From Arthrobacter alpinus (lineage in GTDB: Bacteria; Actinomycetota; Actinomycetes; Actinomycetales; Micrococcaceae): a DNA stretch of 64,000 nucleotides. Shown piece by piece: positions 17,258 to 26,756 of the stretch; position 1 is the first letter of the stretch; the number at the start of each line of letters is the position of its first letter. The notes beneath the pieces were generated by a model that did not search any database, had not been told where the DNA came from, and was given only the letters and a program-made list of their open reading frames with translations. The stretch is taken from positions 320,620 through 384,619 of the forward strand of contig NZ_FNTV01000002.1 in assembly GCF_900105965.1 (NCBI RefSeq), read 5' to 3'. The position numbers and the translations under genes are program-made.

Positions 17258-18742
17258 CTAGCTGTTGTTGCTGGCGCGGCGGTTGCGAACCAGCAGCAGT
17301 GCAGCTCCGGCGAGAAGCAGGATGCCTCCGCCGTAGAGCAGCGACGTTCCCGGGCCACCAGTGAAGGGCAGCTCAAAGCCACTGTTGGAGGGGACGTTCT
17401 TGACCTGCAGGTCAACACCGACGGCCGTTGTTGCTGCGTTGACCAAGAAGGAAATCGGCTCAGCCAACAGTTCATAGCCACTCGGTGCGACAGTCTCTAC
17501 CAGGTAGTACGTGCGGTAGTTCGCGTCACCGGGGACCAGAGCAACACCATCGGCGAAGTCAGAGTAACGCAGGCCCGTGATGGTCAGCTGGCCATCGGTA
17601 CCGACGGTGAAGACGGTCTCGCCAGCCAGGTTGATCGGGTTCGTGCCGGCCTTGGCGTCTGCTTCATTGGCATAGACAGAGAATGATGCACCGGCAAGGG
17701 CTGTACCGTTTTCGTTGATCTTTTCAAGCGTCAGATTTCCCCACTTGGTAACAACCGGAGGAGTAACGATGGGACCACCGGGCTGGCCGGGAACGACGTC
17801 AAAGCTGTGCGCGTTCGGGTAAACGTTTGCCACGTTCGCAATCTCACCGATGGTGTTAACCGTTGTTTTGACAATAACGACTACCTTGGTCGTGTTGTGC
17901 TGAGCCAGCAGTGCGCGGCCGGCCGGGGTGAACACTACGGAGACAGTGTTGGTCGCCGCGTCGAAGACTACGTTGTAGTCGGTTCCCTCGGTGAGGACGG
18001 TACCGTCCAGCAAGGTTGCGGTGGTGCCAACGTGGGTCAGCTTGGTATCGAGCTTGTCTGTGATCTTGTAACCGTCGATGACGGCATCCGTGGGGATGTC
18101 AGCGGTGATGGTCCAGTTCACAGCGTCACCGAGTTTGATCGCAGAAGCATCCTTGACGGTCTTCTCAGCGCCGGTGATGGAGTTCTTCGGGTACACATGA
18201 ACGTCGTAGAGCCAGTTGTCCTTGTTGGTCGGATCCGTCAATGGAACCGACACCAGGAACGGCGCTGACGGTGTGACACCGGCCGGGTAGTTGGTTTCAG
18301 TGACTAGGTACAAGCCCAAGCCCAAGTCGGGGAACGCCGCAGTACCAGCAGCATCGGTGACCTGCGATACGCCTGCACCCACGGTGTAGCCGGCGCCAGT
18401 GATGGATCCTGAGGGGTTGGCCGGATCAAAGGCGTTGCTCAGGGTGTTGGCTGACTGCCAGCCAGCGTTCGTAGTCAGGTCAATGGTGTTGACCTGCTGA
18501 ATCTGGAACGTAACACCGGAGAGCGGAGTCAGGCCCGTGGTGTCAACCTGGGTGCCATTAGCCGGCAGGCCTGTGGGGGTGCTGGGGCGTTCAAACTTAT
18601 GAACCGTGATGGAACCAGTCTGGCTGCCATCAACGATGGGGGCAGCCGAGGCCGGAGTAATGGCGAAGCTCGATGCCAGCACCGCTCCTGCCAGAGCAAC
18701 GGCGGTTGTCCGCCAGAGGCCGCGCTTGTTGTTCAGAGACAT
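17258..18742 (-). CDS. SpaA-type major (shaft) pilin, LPFTG
   Basis: A 494-aa secreted pilin. Signal peptide cleaves near ASA at residue 33. The pilin motif WLYDVHVYPKN carries the polymerising Lys (about residue 186). The C-terminal SpaA/prealbumin-like domain holds an E-box (YYLVETVAPSGYELL), whose Glu promotes the internal isopeptide bond; another E-box-like stretch (YLVTETNYPAG) lies in the first domain. The sorting signal LPFTG begins near residue 458 and is followed by a helix and RNRRASNNS. The frame is open to 18853; the ATG at 18742 is chosen because the signal peptide begins there. Upstream is the tip protein, downstream the class C sortase. Confidence 0.93.
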   Translation of the reverse strand: MSLNNKRGLWRTTAVALAGAVLASSFAITPASAAPIVDGSQTGSITVHKFERPSTPTGLPANGTQVDTTGLTPLSGVTFQIQQVNTIDLTTNAGWQSANTLSNAFDPANPSGSITGAGYTVGAGVSQVTDAAGTAAFPDLGLGLYLVTETNYPAGVTPSAPFLVSVPLTDPTNKDNWLYDVHVYPKNSITGAEKTVKDASAIKLGDAVNWTITADIPTDAVIDGYKITDKLDTKLTHVGTTATLLDGTVLTEGTDYNVVFDAATNTVSVVFTPAGRALLAQHNTTKVVVIVKTTVNTIGEIANVANVYPNAHSFDVVPGQPGGPIVTPPVVTKWGNLTLEKINENGTALAGASFSVYANEADAKAGTNPINLAGETVFTVGTDGQLTITGLRYSDFADGVALVPGDANYRTYYLVETVAPSGYELLAEPISFLVNAATTAVGVDLQVKNVPSNSGFELPFTGGPGTSLLYGGGILLLAGAALLLVRNRRASNNS

Positions 18743-18853
18743 CTTGTTCTGCTTTCTATTTTTCATTGAGTGATGAGAGATTTGGTGCAATGGAGGAAGA
18801 ATGTGGAGCACCTGGGGTGCTCGCGGGCGCTGGGATGGGAATCGTGGCTTCAC

Positions 18854-21610
18854 TCAGCTAACTTCCGATCCGTCAGTGCGTCGTCGCCGCTGACTGAGCA
18901 AGAGGCCTGCAGCGGCCAAAATCAGCACAGATCCGCCAGCTGTGAATGCAACCGTGCCGGGACCGCCGGATTCGGGAAGTTGCAGAGCAGGTACATCTCG
19001 AACGGTGATAGTGAAGATTCCGTAACCCGCAGCATCCGCTGCAGTCACCACTCCCCCACCAGCACCTTGACCGATGCTCACAGCACCATTGGCCGCGATC
19101 GTGAACTGCACCGGCTCCGCAAGCAAGCTAAACCCTGCCGGGGCAGCGGTTTCAGTGAGCCAGTAGGTACCAACCGGAATATTGCTCAGCTGGAACTGAC
19201 CCGTAGACGCAGGAACCACAGCACCCACAGCAGTGCCTGTGTAGGGGGTGCCCGGCTGGCCGGCGTTGTCATTGAAGACAGCCCAAGAGGAGCCATCCAT
19301 GGGGACCCAGGTAGCACTGCCGGATTCGCCGATCTTTTGGATCAACACTTTGGCCGGAGTCAGATGTGTGGTGGTGCAAACGGGCGCCACCGGGGTGACC
19401 CCCACCGCACAGGTAGTTGGTGAGGTGTCGCCGGATCCGGTGACCACATTGATGAGTTGCTTGTTCCAAACATTGGCCTTGACCGTGACCTGGTAGCGCA
19501 ATGTTGCAACCACTCCGGGGGCAAGGTTGAATTTTCCGGTCGTGAGTATGTAGCCCGGGGCCACTGGGTTGGGCACCGCAACGGGCGCCCCACCACCGAC
19601 CGTGAGGGTGGCCGAACCCGCCACAAACGTGGCGTCGTCCAGAACGTTGGCCAAGTTATCTGTCAGCAGGGCGTTGCTGCTCAGTCCGCTGACACCCGTG
19701 GCCTTGACTGTGTAGGTGATAACGTCGCCACCCTGAACCACATTGGTAGCCGGAGCAGTCCCGTTGACCATGGCAGTTTTCGCAACAGTCCACACACCCG
19801 GCAGCGGCGGTGTCGTCACCGTGGCCGAACAACCACTCCCGGGAGACGGCGGACAATTCGTATCCACGGTAGTCACCGTTGTGGTTGACCCGGGCACCGG
19901 GTTGGTACCGCCGCCGGGCATATTGGGAATCGGGGTCGTGGCCGCCGGGATGATCGTGGCCTTGTTGACCACGTTTCCCGTCGTCCCGATTCCAACCGTG
20001 CCCGTGATGGTGTATCGGATGGTTCCGCCAGTGTTGATCCGCACAGTGTCAGTAATGCTCCCCGTTCCGCTGGCGGCACCACACTTGGTCGGTCCCGATA
20101 TGGGAGGCAGATTCGCCGTCCCCAGCGCCGTGACCGTGCACGTCCAAGTCGCACCGGTGATGGAGGCCGGCAACGGATCAGTCAGTACGGCGTTAATGGC
20201 GTCACTGGGTCCGTTGTTGTGGGCGGTCACCGTGTAGGTGATCGTGCCTCCCGGGGTGTACTGGGCCAGGTTGGCGCTCTTGGTGATGGAAAGGTCGACG
20301 ACGGGCAGCACCGTCAAAGGTGCCGTGCCCGGAGGGTTGATGCCCGAGATAGTCGGGAAATTATTGGTACAGCTCGGAATCGTCGTGCCGTTGTTCGCAA
20401 CGCAACCGGAGTTGTTGTAGTTGCCCGGAGTATTACTGGTGACCGTCACGGTGATGGTGCACGAGGCACTACCGGCAGCCAAGTTCCCAGTGACATCAAC
20501 AGTGCCCGCGGCGACGCTGGACGCCGTCCGGACACACGTACCGCCCAAGGTGCCGCTCGCGGTGAGCCCGGCGGGCAGGTTGTCAACAAAATGCCACCCA
20601 TTCTTGGCCGCTAGGTCGCTCGTGTTCGTCACCGTGTATGTCAGAGTCGTGCTCGCACCTTGAGTCATCGTGGTGGGGCTGAAGGACTTGTCCAACTGCG
20701 GGGTGACATCCACCAGTTGTGGGAGGTCGAAGCCAACATCGTTGCCAGCGCCGTTGGCCTGAGTATTCTCCACCCGGAGGCCCAGGGTCGGGGTGCCCGT
20801 CAAGGGAACCTGGATCGCACCCGATTGCAGCCTCGCGATCTTGACTCCATTGACCACCTGCGCCGAGGGATCTGTACACGGATTGAGGTTCTGTCCGACC
20901 ACCGTCGCAACCCCGTTCACAAGGATCGAGAATTTCTGTTGCGCCTGAGGGGCGGGCGAAAGGCAATTCGTTTCGCCAAAAATCCCCGACACTGCATAGA
21001 AATGTCCGGCAACAGCCGGGATTGCGGTCTTGGTTTCCAGTTGTATACCGGCAGCCTGGGCACCGCTCGTGGAGTTCGTGTATTCGCTAAGGATCTGGTT
21101 AGCCTGCGCCTGCGCAACCGTCATACCCTGGTAAATGCCCATCGCATAGGCCATATTGCCCAGATCAGTGAAAGCGGTATTACGCGCGCACTGGTCATTG
21201 TTAGTGACGACACCAATTTGAGGCAGTGCCAGCAATGTCAGGTTAGCCGGCACAGGGGTCCCCTGCCGCAAAATCCAACCATTACAGGCCTGCGCCCCAG
21301 GACTCCACGCCGCATCAGCCTTGTACTGCTCGTTTAGGGCCGCCGCACCCCCAACATAGTTTCCTATTTGAATCGGCACACCGGCTGCGCTCGTAGCAGA
21401 GAAATCCTCCGAATAGACGGGAACCCCCGGCTGAGTCACCCCGGGAGTCCCTGGGTTGGCAGATGCCGGCGTTGTAGAGCCCAGGATGCGAACGGCCGAC
21501 AGCCCAAGGGTCACAATCGCCACGCACAGGAAAAGCGTGAATAGGGACAACAGCCCTTTGCGCCTAGGGCGCACACCGGCAACTCCTAATGGAGTCCGAC
21601 TAACCTGCAT
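18854..21610 (-). CDS. Large pilus tip/ancillary protein with DUF11-like domains, LPESG
   Basis: A 918-aa secreted protein, the first gene of the pilus operon. Twin-arginine-free signal with a basic start (VRPRRKG) and cleavage near ASA. The N-terminal 350 residues form a domain with several Cys (CNGW, NNDQCARN). Next come at least three DUF11-like repeats typical of actinobacterial adhesins (LDKSFSPTTMTQG, VDLSITKSANLAQYTPGG, WTVAKTAMVNG), each starting a beta-sandwich. A C-terminal SpaA domain has the E-box YWLTETAAPAGFSLL. The sorting box is LPESG (from residue 878), not LPXTG, then a helix and QRRRRTDG. Start at ATG 21610 is preferred to the ATG at 21673. Likely the tip adhesin added by the same sortase. 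Confidence 0.87.
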   Translation of the reverse strand: MQVSRTPLGVAGVRPRRKGLLSLFTLFLCVAIVTLGLSAVRILGSTTPASANPGTPGVTQPGVPVYSEDFSATSAAGVPIQIGNYVGGAAALNEQYKADAAWSPGAQACNGWILRQGTPVPANLTLLALPQIGVVTNNDQCARNTAFTDLGNMAYAMGIYQGMTVAQAQANQILSEYTNSTSGAQAAGIQLETKTAIPAVAGHFYAVSGIFGETNCLSPAPQAQQKFSILVNGVATVVGQNLNPCTDPSAQVVNGVKIARLQSGAIQVPLTGTPTLGLRVENTQANGAGNDVGFDLPQLVDVTPQLDKSFSPTTMTQGASTTLTYTVTNTSDLAAKNGWHFVDNLPAGLTASGTLGGTCVRTASSVAAGTVDVTGNLAAGSASCTITVTVTSNTPGNYNNSGCVANNGTTIPSCTNNFPTISGINPPGTAPLTVLPVVDLSITKSANLAQYTPGGTITYTVTAHNNGPSDAINAVLTDPLPASITGATWTCTVTALGTANLPPISGPTKCGAASGTGSITDTVRINTGGTIRYTITGTVGIGTTGNVVNKATIIPAATTPIPNMPGGGTNPVPGSTTTVTTVDTNCPPSPGSGCSATVTTPPLPGVWTVAKTAMVNGTAPATNVVQGGDVITYTVKATGVSGLSSNALLTDNLANVLDDATFVAGSATLTVGGGAPVAVPNPVAPGYILTTGKFNLAPGVVATLRYQVTVKANVWNKQLINVVTGSGDTSPTTCAVGVTPVAPVCTTTHLTPAKVLIQKIGESGSATWVPMDGSSWAVFNDNAGQPGTPYTGTAVGAVVPASTGQFQLSNIPVGTYWLTETAAPAGFSLLAEPVQFTIAANGAVSIGQGAGGGVVTAADAAGYGIFTITVRDVPALQLPESGGPGTVAFTAGGSVLILAAAGLLLSQRRRRTDGSEVS

Positions 21611-22024
21611 GACACGCTTCTCTCTACTCAACCAAAGACATCCTTCAAGGGAGGTTTGAAGTTCCTCCGCCATCCGCCCCTCGCCTCAGCCCCACCGGTG
21701 GTCGTGCGATGAGTCGAAGAGCATTCATGAGTAAAGAGTGATTCGCCGGCTGATAATGACGTGAATTCGCAAAAGATTTCGTAATCCCGTGAGCGGGCCA
21801 CAAGCGCCCTCGTGGCGGCGATACTCGTTGAGGTGCTTGAGTCGCTCAGCCGTGCTAAATTAACTCGCTAGAGGTTGGTACCTGACGCCAAAGACCGACA
21901 GAACCCCGTCACAACGAATTTTCAACGATTCTTATGCTCTCATTCCTATTTTGAAGCGCCTGACACGGCGACCCCAATCCTGAGGCGACGTTTTTCAGGA
22001 TCCTTTCTTACGAACGGCAACCCC
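21611..22024. promoter_or_regulatory. Divergent promoter region of pilus operon and sigma factor
   Basis: A gap of 414 bases between the divergent starts of the tip pilin gene (minus) and the sigma-factor fusion gene (plus). Both promoters must lie here or close by. I could not identify a paired -35/-10 with confidence, nor a repeat shared by both directions. Confidence 0.55.
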
Positions 22025-23878
22025 ATGGAAACGCAACTCCAACTAGCTGAAGAAGCTTCACCCAAGCCCTCAGACATTGAATTGGTCGAACGCACCCGCG
22101 CCGGAGACAATGAAGCCTTTGGCGAGCTCTGGGAACGCCACCGTCAGGCCGGATTACGGGCCGCCACCGCCCTCACCAGCGACTATGACCCGGAAGACCT
22201 GGTGCAGGAAGCCTTCCTGCGAATCCTCACCGCTATTCGCAACAATGCCGGGCCTCGTGACGTATTCCGGGCCTACCTCTACATGGTTCTGCGCTCGATC
22301 TCCATGAGCTGGAAATCTCCTCATGGCACCACGACAGAACTCGATTCTCTGGATTATGTTGCCGACCCGGCTGCCTCGTTTGAAAACCAGATCATCGACA
22401 AATCCATCACCGGCCGCGCCTTCGCAAGTCTCCGGCCCGAATGGCGCACTGTGCTTTGGTACTCCGAAGTCGAGGGCATGACCCCGCGGGACATTGCCCC
22501 GCTGCTCGGACTGACGGCCAGTACAGTCGCAGCCCTGACGTACCGTGCACGCGAGGGGCTGCGTGCGGCATGGCTACAAGCACATCTCAACGACACCAAG
22601 GCAGATAAGGATTGCCAATGGACTGTCGAGCGATTGGGTAAGTACAACCGCAAGTCGCTGAGTCAACGTAATCGAGACCGCGTTCAAGAACACCTGACTA
22701 CCTGCATCAAATGCTCCATTATGGTCGAAGAACTCGATCATGTTGGACGCAACCTCGGCATCGTTTTGCTGCCGCTTTTTCTTGGCCCGTCCGCCCTCGG
22801 CATGACGAACGTCGCCGCACTAGGGACTATCGGGGCGCCCGTGGCAGGAGTATCAGCGATAGGTTCGGGAGCGAGCCACCTTTTAAAGCGTTCCCAGATA
22901 AGATTTGGCTTCCTCGGCGCTGCCGTTGCTGTCGCTGGGATCGTTGTTGCCGCAGTAGCCATGACCCCCGTAGCCAACGACACCGCGGCCGGACCACAGA
23001 TGACCGCTACTCCGGCCCCGTCAGGGACCAATCCCCCCACACAGGCCCCAGCTCCGCCAGCCGCACGGAAAGCCGTGACTCCCCAGACACAGCACGAAAC
23101 TGGCACGACAGTGACGGATCCCCTCGTGATTCCTCCAGCAGCGGTTGTCGCTCTTGTCCAACTGCCAGCGGCCGAACCCGAAATCACCAGCCCTGTTGCC
23201 GTACAAGTACCGTCCATTTTACCGACCCCCACTCCAAGCCAGACACCCACCCCAACCTCGGCTCCGATCGTGAAGTCAACACCGAGTCCGTCACCTACCC
23301 CTTCAATGACACCGTCCGCGCCCCCCTCCCCCACGCCGTCGCCATCGGTTCCACCGGAAGTGTTGGCGAAGCCCGTGATCGTTTCGACTGTGGATCGGGG
23401 TCTGTTCCTGCCGCTTCTCAGTGGCACCGGCAACTCCGGCGCGACTGTCCACCTACTGGCAGACGGAAAGGAAGTAGCCGCGGTCATCGTCGATGCTGCC
23501 GGTACGTGGTCGGTGACACCAGAAGCCATCCCAGGACCCGGCGGAACCACGCAGTTCACCGCCTACCAAACCCTGAACACTCTCACCTCTGCAACCACAG
23601 CTCCCACGACGCCCCTACAGTTGCAAACACCCACGATCATTTCCCTGAACACCGCCGACAGAGTACATCAGATCACGTTCGAGGGCCCGGCAGGCTCCCT
23701 TGTAGAGGCAGTCTTGGACGGCACACCAACAGGAAATTTCCACCCAATGAACGGCCAACCGGTCACGCGTGATCTACCATCTCTCACATCAGGAAATCAC
23801 ACCCTCGGATTGCGATTCGTCGATACGTCCAAGGGGCTCCACGGGGCAACGATCACTGCGACCCTCGTGGTGCCCTAG
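22025..23878 (+). CDS. ECF sigma factor fused to zinc finger, membrane helix and outer domain
   Basis: A 617-aa single-chain signalling protein. Region 2 (GELWERHRQAGLRAA ... DPEDLVQEAFLRIL) and region 4 (LRPEWRTVLWYSEVEGM, LGLTASTVAALTYRAREGLR) of an ECF sigma factor fill residues 1-200. A short anti-sigma-like zinc finger follows (HLTTCIKCSIMVEEL). A membrane helix (FLGAAVAVAGIVVAAVAM) comes next, then about 120 residues rich in Pro, Thr and Ser. Two beta-rich extracellular domains close the protein (LLSGTGNSGATVHLLADG and LVEAVLDGTPTGNFHPMN). Such fusions are known in actinobacteria. Placement back-to-back with the pilus operon suggests it controls that operon in response to a wall or surface signal. 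Start at ATG 22025; the frame is open further upstream. Confidence 0.88.
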   Translation: METQLQLAEEASPKPSDIELVERTRAGDNEAFGELWERHRQAGLRAATALTSDYDPEDLVQEAFLRILTAIRNNAGPRDVFRAYLYMVLRSISMSWKSPHGTTTELDSLDYVADPAASFENQIIDKSITGRAFASLRPEWRTVLWYSEVEGMTPRDIAPLLGLTASTVAALTYRAREGLRAAWLQAHLNDTKADKDCQWTVERLGKYNRKSLSQRNRDRVQEHLTTCIKCSIMVEELDHVGRNLGIVLLPLFLGPSALGMTNVAALGTIGAPVAGVSAIGSGASHLLKRSQIRFGFLGAAVAVAGIVVAAVAMTPVANDTAAGPQMTATPAPSGTNPPTQAPAPPAARKAVTPQTQHETGTTVTDPLVIPPAAVVALVQLPAAEPEITSPVAVQVPSILPTPTPSQTPTPTSAPIVKSTPSPSPTPSMTPSAPPSPTPSPSVPPEVLAKPVIVSTVDRGLFLPLLSGTGNSGATVHLLADGKEVAAVIVDAAGTWSVTPEAIPGPGGTTQFTAYQTLNTLTSATTAPTTPLQLQTPTIISLNTADRVHQITFEGPAGSLVEAVLDGTPTGNFHPMNGQPVTRDLPSLTSGNHTLGLRFVDTSKGLHGATITATLVVP

Positions 23879-24646
23879 GAGCAAACCACGCCTAGCCTCC
23901 GGCCAGTAGTGCTTCCTCCAATCCAAGTACATGGTGGTCAGCAAGACAACTGAGGCCGACGGGGCCAGTACCGAACCCAACGCCGCACTCTGTATCCGTC
24001 AAGCATGTTCGATAGCACGACAGTTGGCCTGACAGTCTTCCTGGCCAGCCTGCCGATCAAGGAGTGCGCACAAACATACGTCCAAGTCCCGCCGACAAGC
24101 CCACCCCAGGACATTTGCATGAAATAAGGTCTGGGGACCGTGAAGGGACAGAACTTCCCCGTTGGAACCCTGCAAGTCCGGGCTACCGCATCAGGCTCGG
24201 GTATCGGGACTGCGACTATGGCACCGAAAGCCACTCCCCGGCGGAGACAACTGCTTATGGAGTCGAGACCGTGCCAGCCACGGAAACTTCTAGTCCCGCC
24301 GTATCGACTCCTGCCAAGACCTCGACGCCCCTAGCGCCACTGAAACCACGTCGACTGGGGCCGAGACTACGCGAGCCACACGTCCAGCTGTTACGTCTCC
24401 GACAACGGCCCACGTCGCTAGACCCCCATCCAGGGAGGCTGTCCGTAACTTCAACCGCAACAACCGATAGCTAGGAGCAGGTTTATGCGGGCACAAACGG
24501 CAATCCATTAATCATCGATGCAGGTGTTTTGCTCCGGGCAGGCGCTGCTTTCATGGCCCTCGGCGGAGGCCGGATCCGGCGACACTAAAACGTAACGGGC
24601 GACGCTCAAAAAGGGGCGAGGTAGAACTAACTTTCCGCAAATCAAC
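23879..24646. other. Decayed or non-coding stretch
   Basis: Short plus-strand frames change register repeatedly (33- and 40-codon pieces, then a Thr/Pro-rich piece). The impression is of a broken secreted-protein gene with a TETSSPAVSTPAKTS-like linker, but no start, signal or anchor can be assembled. No other element recognised. Confidence 0.4.
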
Positions 24647-24684
24647 GAAGAAGGCCCTGCTGGACTACCGGCAGGGCCTTCTTT
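24647..24684. terminator. Intrinsic terminator
   Basis: GAAGAAGGCCCTGC pairs with GCAGGGCCTTCTTT across a 10-base loop, followed by TAT; the A-rich left side allows function on the minus strand too, 40 bases past the stop of the oxidoreductase at 24724. Confidence 0.82.
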
Positions 24685-24723
24685 ATGCGTGCGCAGGAGA
24701 AGCAAAGAATCCTCAGCTGCGTT

Positions 24724-25761
24724 TTACGGCGACGATAAAACAGTCTCTCCTGATGCCGCCGACTCTTGGGCGGCTTTCACAATTCGCAATGTTCTCAGCC
24801 CAACTTCGGCGGATGGTTGTGGTTGTCTGTCCTCCACAATGGACGACAGGAATTCGTCGACTAGTTCGTCGATGGCTGAGGGGCCAAAGTCGAGCCAAAA
24901 TTCTTGGTTGCCAATCTGGTCGTAGCCCCCCAAATGCTGAACGGATGTGTCAATCTCTGCGATGCCATGTGTTCCGACGACTTGGAGTGTCAGTGCACCC
25001 CAATTTGGTGCCGAATCTGCTTGGCTCCATGAGCTGTCGATAGTTGCGACTACGCCATTCGCATATTTGATATTGACCAGTGCGCCTGTTTCAGTGATTA
25101 CCTCTGGTTTATCGGCATGGAGGATTTCGTTGGTTACGGCGTATATCTTGGCGGGCTCGTCTTGATCGAGGAGTACGTCTAGTAAATCCACGACATGGAC
25201 GGCAAGGTCGATCAATGATCCGCCACCGGCAAGGGCGGGATCGATGAACCATGAGTGGGGGCCCGTGGGTACTTTCCCAATATTTGCACCTGTAACCCCG
25301 ACGATGGCTCCGATCTCACCTCTAGATACGACACTCTGAAGTTCTTTGAACATGGGGGAAAAACGGATCGGAAACGCTGTCATCAGCTTGGCGCCAGTGG
25401 TCCTGCATGCTTCAATCATGGCTTTGGCATCTTCAATTTCTGTTGCCAACGGCTTTTCACAGAGCACATTGAGGCCGGCTGCTGCGGCGAGTTCTACGGC
25501 TTCTCGGTGGCGGGTATTTTCGTTGCAAACGACTACCGCATCCAAGCCCAAACCCACCAATTCAGTATACGTTTCCACATATCCCACCCCGAGTTGCACA
25601 GCCATTTCGGCACCCCGGGGCTCATCACTGAGGGTGGTTAGCGAGTCAGGGTCGGCAGCCCAGATGTCTACGTCGCCACGACGGAGCAGGCTTTGGATGT
25701 AGGCGCCGGAATGTGGGTGAGCGAAGGACATGATGCCCACTCTGAAGCGTTTTTGAGTCAT
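24724..25761 (-). CDS. Gfo/Idh/MocA family oxidoreductase (variant nucleotide loop)
   Basis: A 345-aa NAD(P)-dependent dehydrogenase-like protein of sugar metabolism. The family marker CEKPLATEIEDA and the catalytic-domain segment GGGSLIDLAVHVVDLL are present, including the His of the usual H-x-x-D region. The N-terminal loop, normally GxGxxG, reads SFAHPHSG, so cofactor binding is altered or the protein acts differently. It overlaps the preceding gene by four bases (ATGA) and is last of a long minus-strand operon. Closest relative in the window is 35558-36643, which shares the unusual loop. Substrate unknown. Confidence 0.88.
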   Translation of the reverse strand: MTQKRFRVGIMSFAHPHSGAYIQSLLRRGDVDIWAADPDSLTTLSDEPRGAEMAVQLGVGYVETYTELVGLGLDAVVVCNENTRHREAVELAAAAGLNVLCEKPLATEIEDAKAMIEACRTTGAKLMTAFPIRFSPMFKELQSVVSRGEIGAIVGVTGANIGKVPTGPHSWFIDPALAGGGSLIDLAVHVVDLLDVLLDQDEPAKIYAVTNEILHADKPEVITETGALVNIKYANGVVATIDSSWSQADSAPNWGALTLQVVGTHGIAEIDTSVQHLGGYDQIGNQEFWLDFGPSAIDELVDEFLSSIVEDRQPQPSAEVGLRTLRIVKAAQESAASGETVLSSP

Positions 25762-26756
25762 GCGAGCTCTCCTTCGTTCAGGACTGTTATGGGGTTACCA
25801 GATTTAATTGATTGACTTACTGCGCTAGCAATTTCTACCGCTTTGAGGCCATCGTGCGATTCGACGCTTGAGGCTGATCCGAGGGTGATTCGGTGGAAGA
25901 AATTGCTCAACTCGTGTAAGTACGGACTATTTGTGGCATCGATCTTGGGCAGATGAGTGTCACTTGTTGGAGCTGCCGAGCGGGCACCGCCGTCAAGTCT
26001 GATTCCTGTTGATGTCCGTGAATCGAATTCCAAGTTTCCTCTGCTGCCAGCGACCTGAAATGTGTAGGCGAACTCAGTTGTTGGGGATCCCCAGAAACTG
26101 CGGCAATGCGAGATGGCGCCGGATTCATGGGTGAGTAGTGCATGCGCGGTGGTTACAGCCCCAGTTTCCGTGGTGACTTGGTTTTCACTGCCGTGCACCG
26201 TTGTCACTGGCCCTGCCAACCAAATGGCTTGGTCGATGTCGTGGATCATTTGGTCCAAGACGATACCGCCGGATTCATTGTCATCAGCAAACCACCCGGC
26301 TGTCGGAAACGCGCCAGTTCGGCTGAATCGGAGCACGGCCAGTTGCCCGAGGCGCCCGGCCACGATTGCCTGTTGTGCCTTTACGTATTCCGGGAAGTAA
26401 CGGACCACATGGGCCGGCAGCAGATGCCGACCTCGTTCGCGGGCCAAGTTCACAAGCTGTCTGGCCTCATCCACGGTACGCGCCAACGGCTTCTCGCAGA
26501 TGACGTCGCAGTTGGCGTTGAGTGCAGCCCTGGCGATTGCTGAATGGCTCGCCGTCGGTGTGCATATGTCGACGACGTCAACTCCCGCGAGCATCTCTGG
26601 AAGCGATGCGACAGCTGTCCCACCATATGCGTCGGCAAGCTCCTGCGCAGCACTTGATGCGAAGACGACTAGGTCAACGCCGATTTTTGACCATGCCGCA
26701 GCGTGGACACGGGCAATCGTTCCTGCCCCGATGAGTCCGACACGAAGTTCAGGCAT
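25758..26756 (-). CDS. Gfo/Idh/MocA family oxidoreductase
   Basis: A 332-aa oxidoreductase with a canonical Rossmann start (VGLIGAGTIARVHAAAW), the EKP motif (VICEKPLARTVDEA) and the active-site stretch GGIVLDQMIHDIDQAIWL. It overlaps its neighbours by eight and four bases, so the three oxidoreductases are co-translated. Paralogue of 34521-35561 across the divergent regulator. It probably oxidises or epimerises a sugar hydroxyl during breakdown of the glycoside imported by the ABC transporter upstream; which sugar cannot be read from sequence. Confidence 0.9.
   Translation of the reverse strand: MPELRVGLIGAGTIARVHAAAWSKIGVDLVVFASSAAQELADAYGGTAVASLPEMLAGVDVVDICTPTASHSAIARAALNANCDVICEKPLARTVDEARQLVNLARERGRHLLPAHVVRYFPEYVKAQQAIVAGRLGQLAVLRFSRTGAFPTAGWFADDNESGGIVLDQMIHDIDQAIWLAGPVTTVHGSENQVTTETGAVTTAHALLTHESGAISHCRSFWGSPTTEFAYTFQVAGSRGNLEFDSRTSTGIRLDGGARSAAPTSDTHLPKIDATNSPYLHELSNFFHRITLGSASSVESHDGLKAVEIASAVSQSIKSGNPITVLNEGELA

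Noticed and set aside
22711..23772. 353-codon plus-strand frame overlapping the sigma-factor gene
   Set aside because: Out-of-frame shadow of the Pro/Thr-rich part; Arg/His/Ser-rich product without domains.
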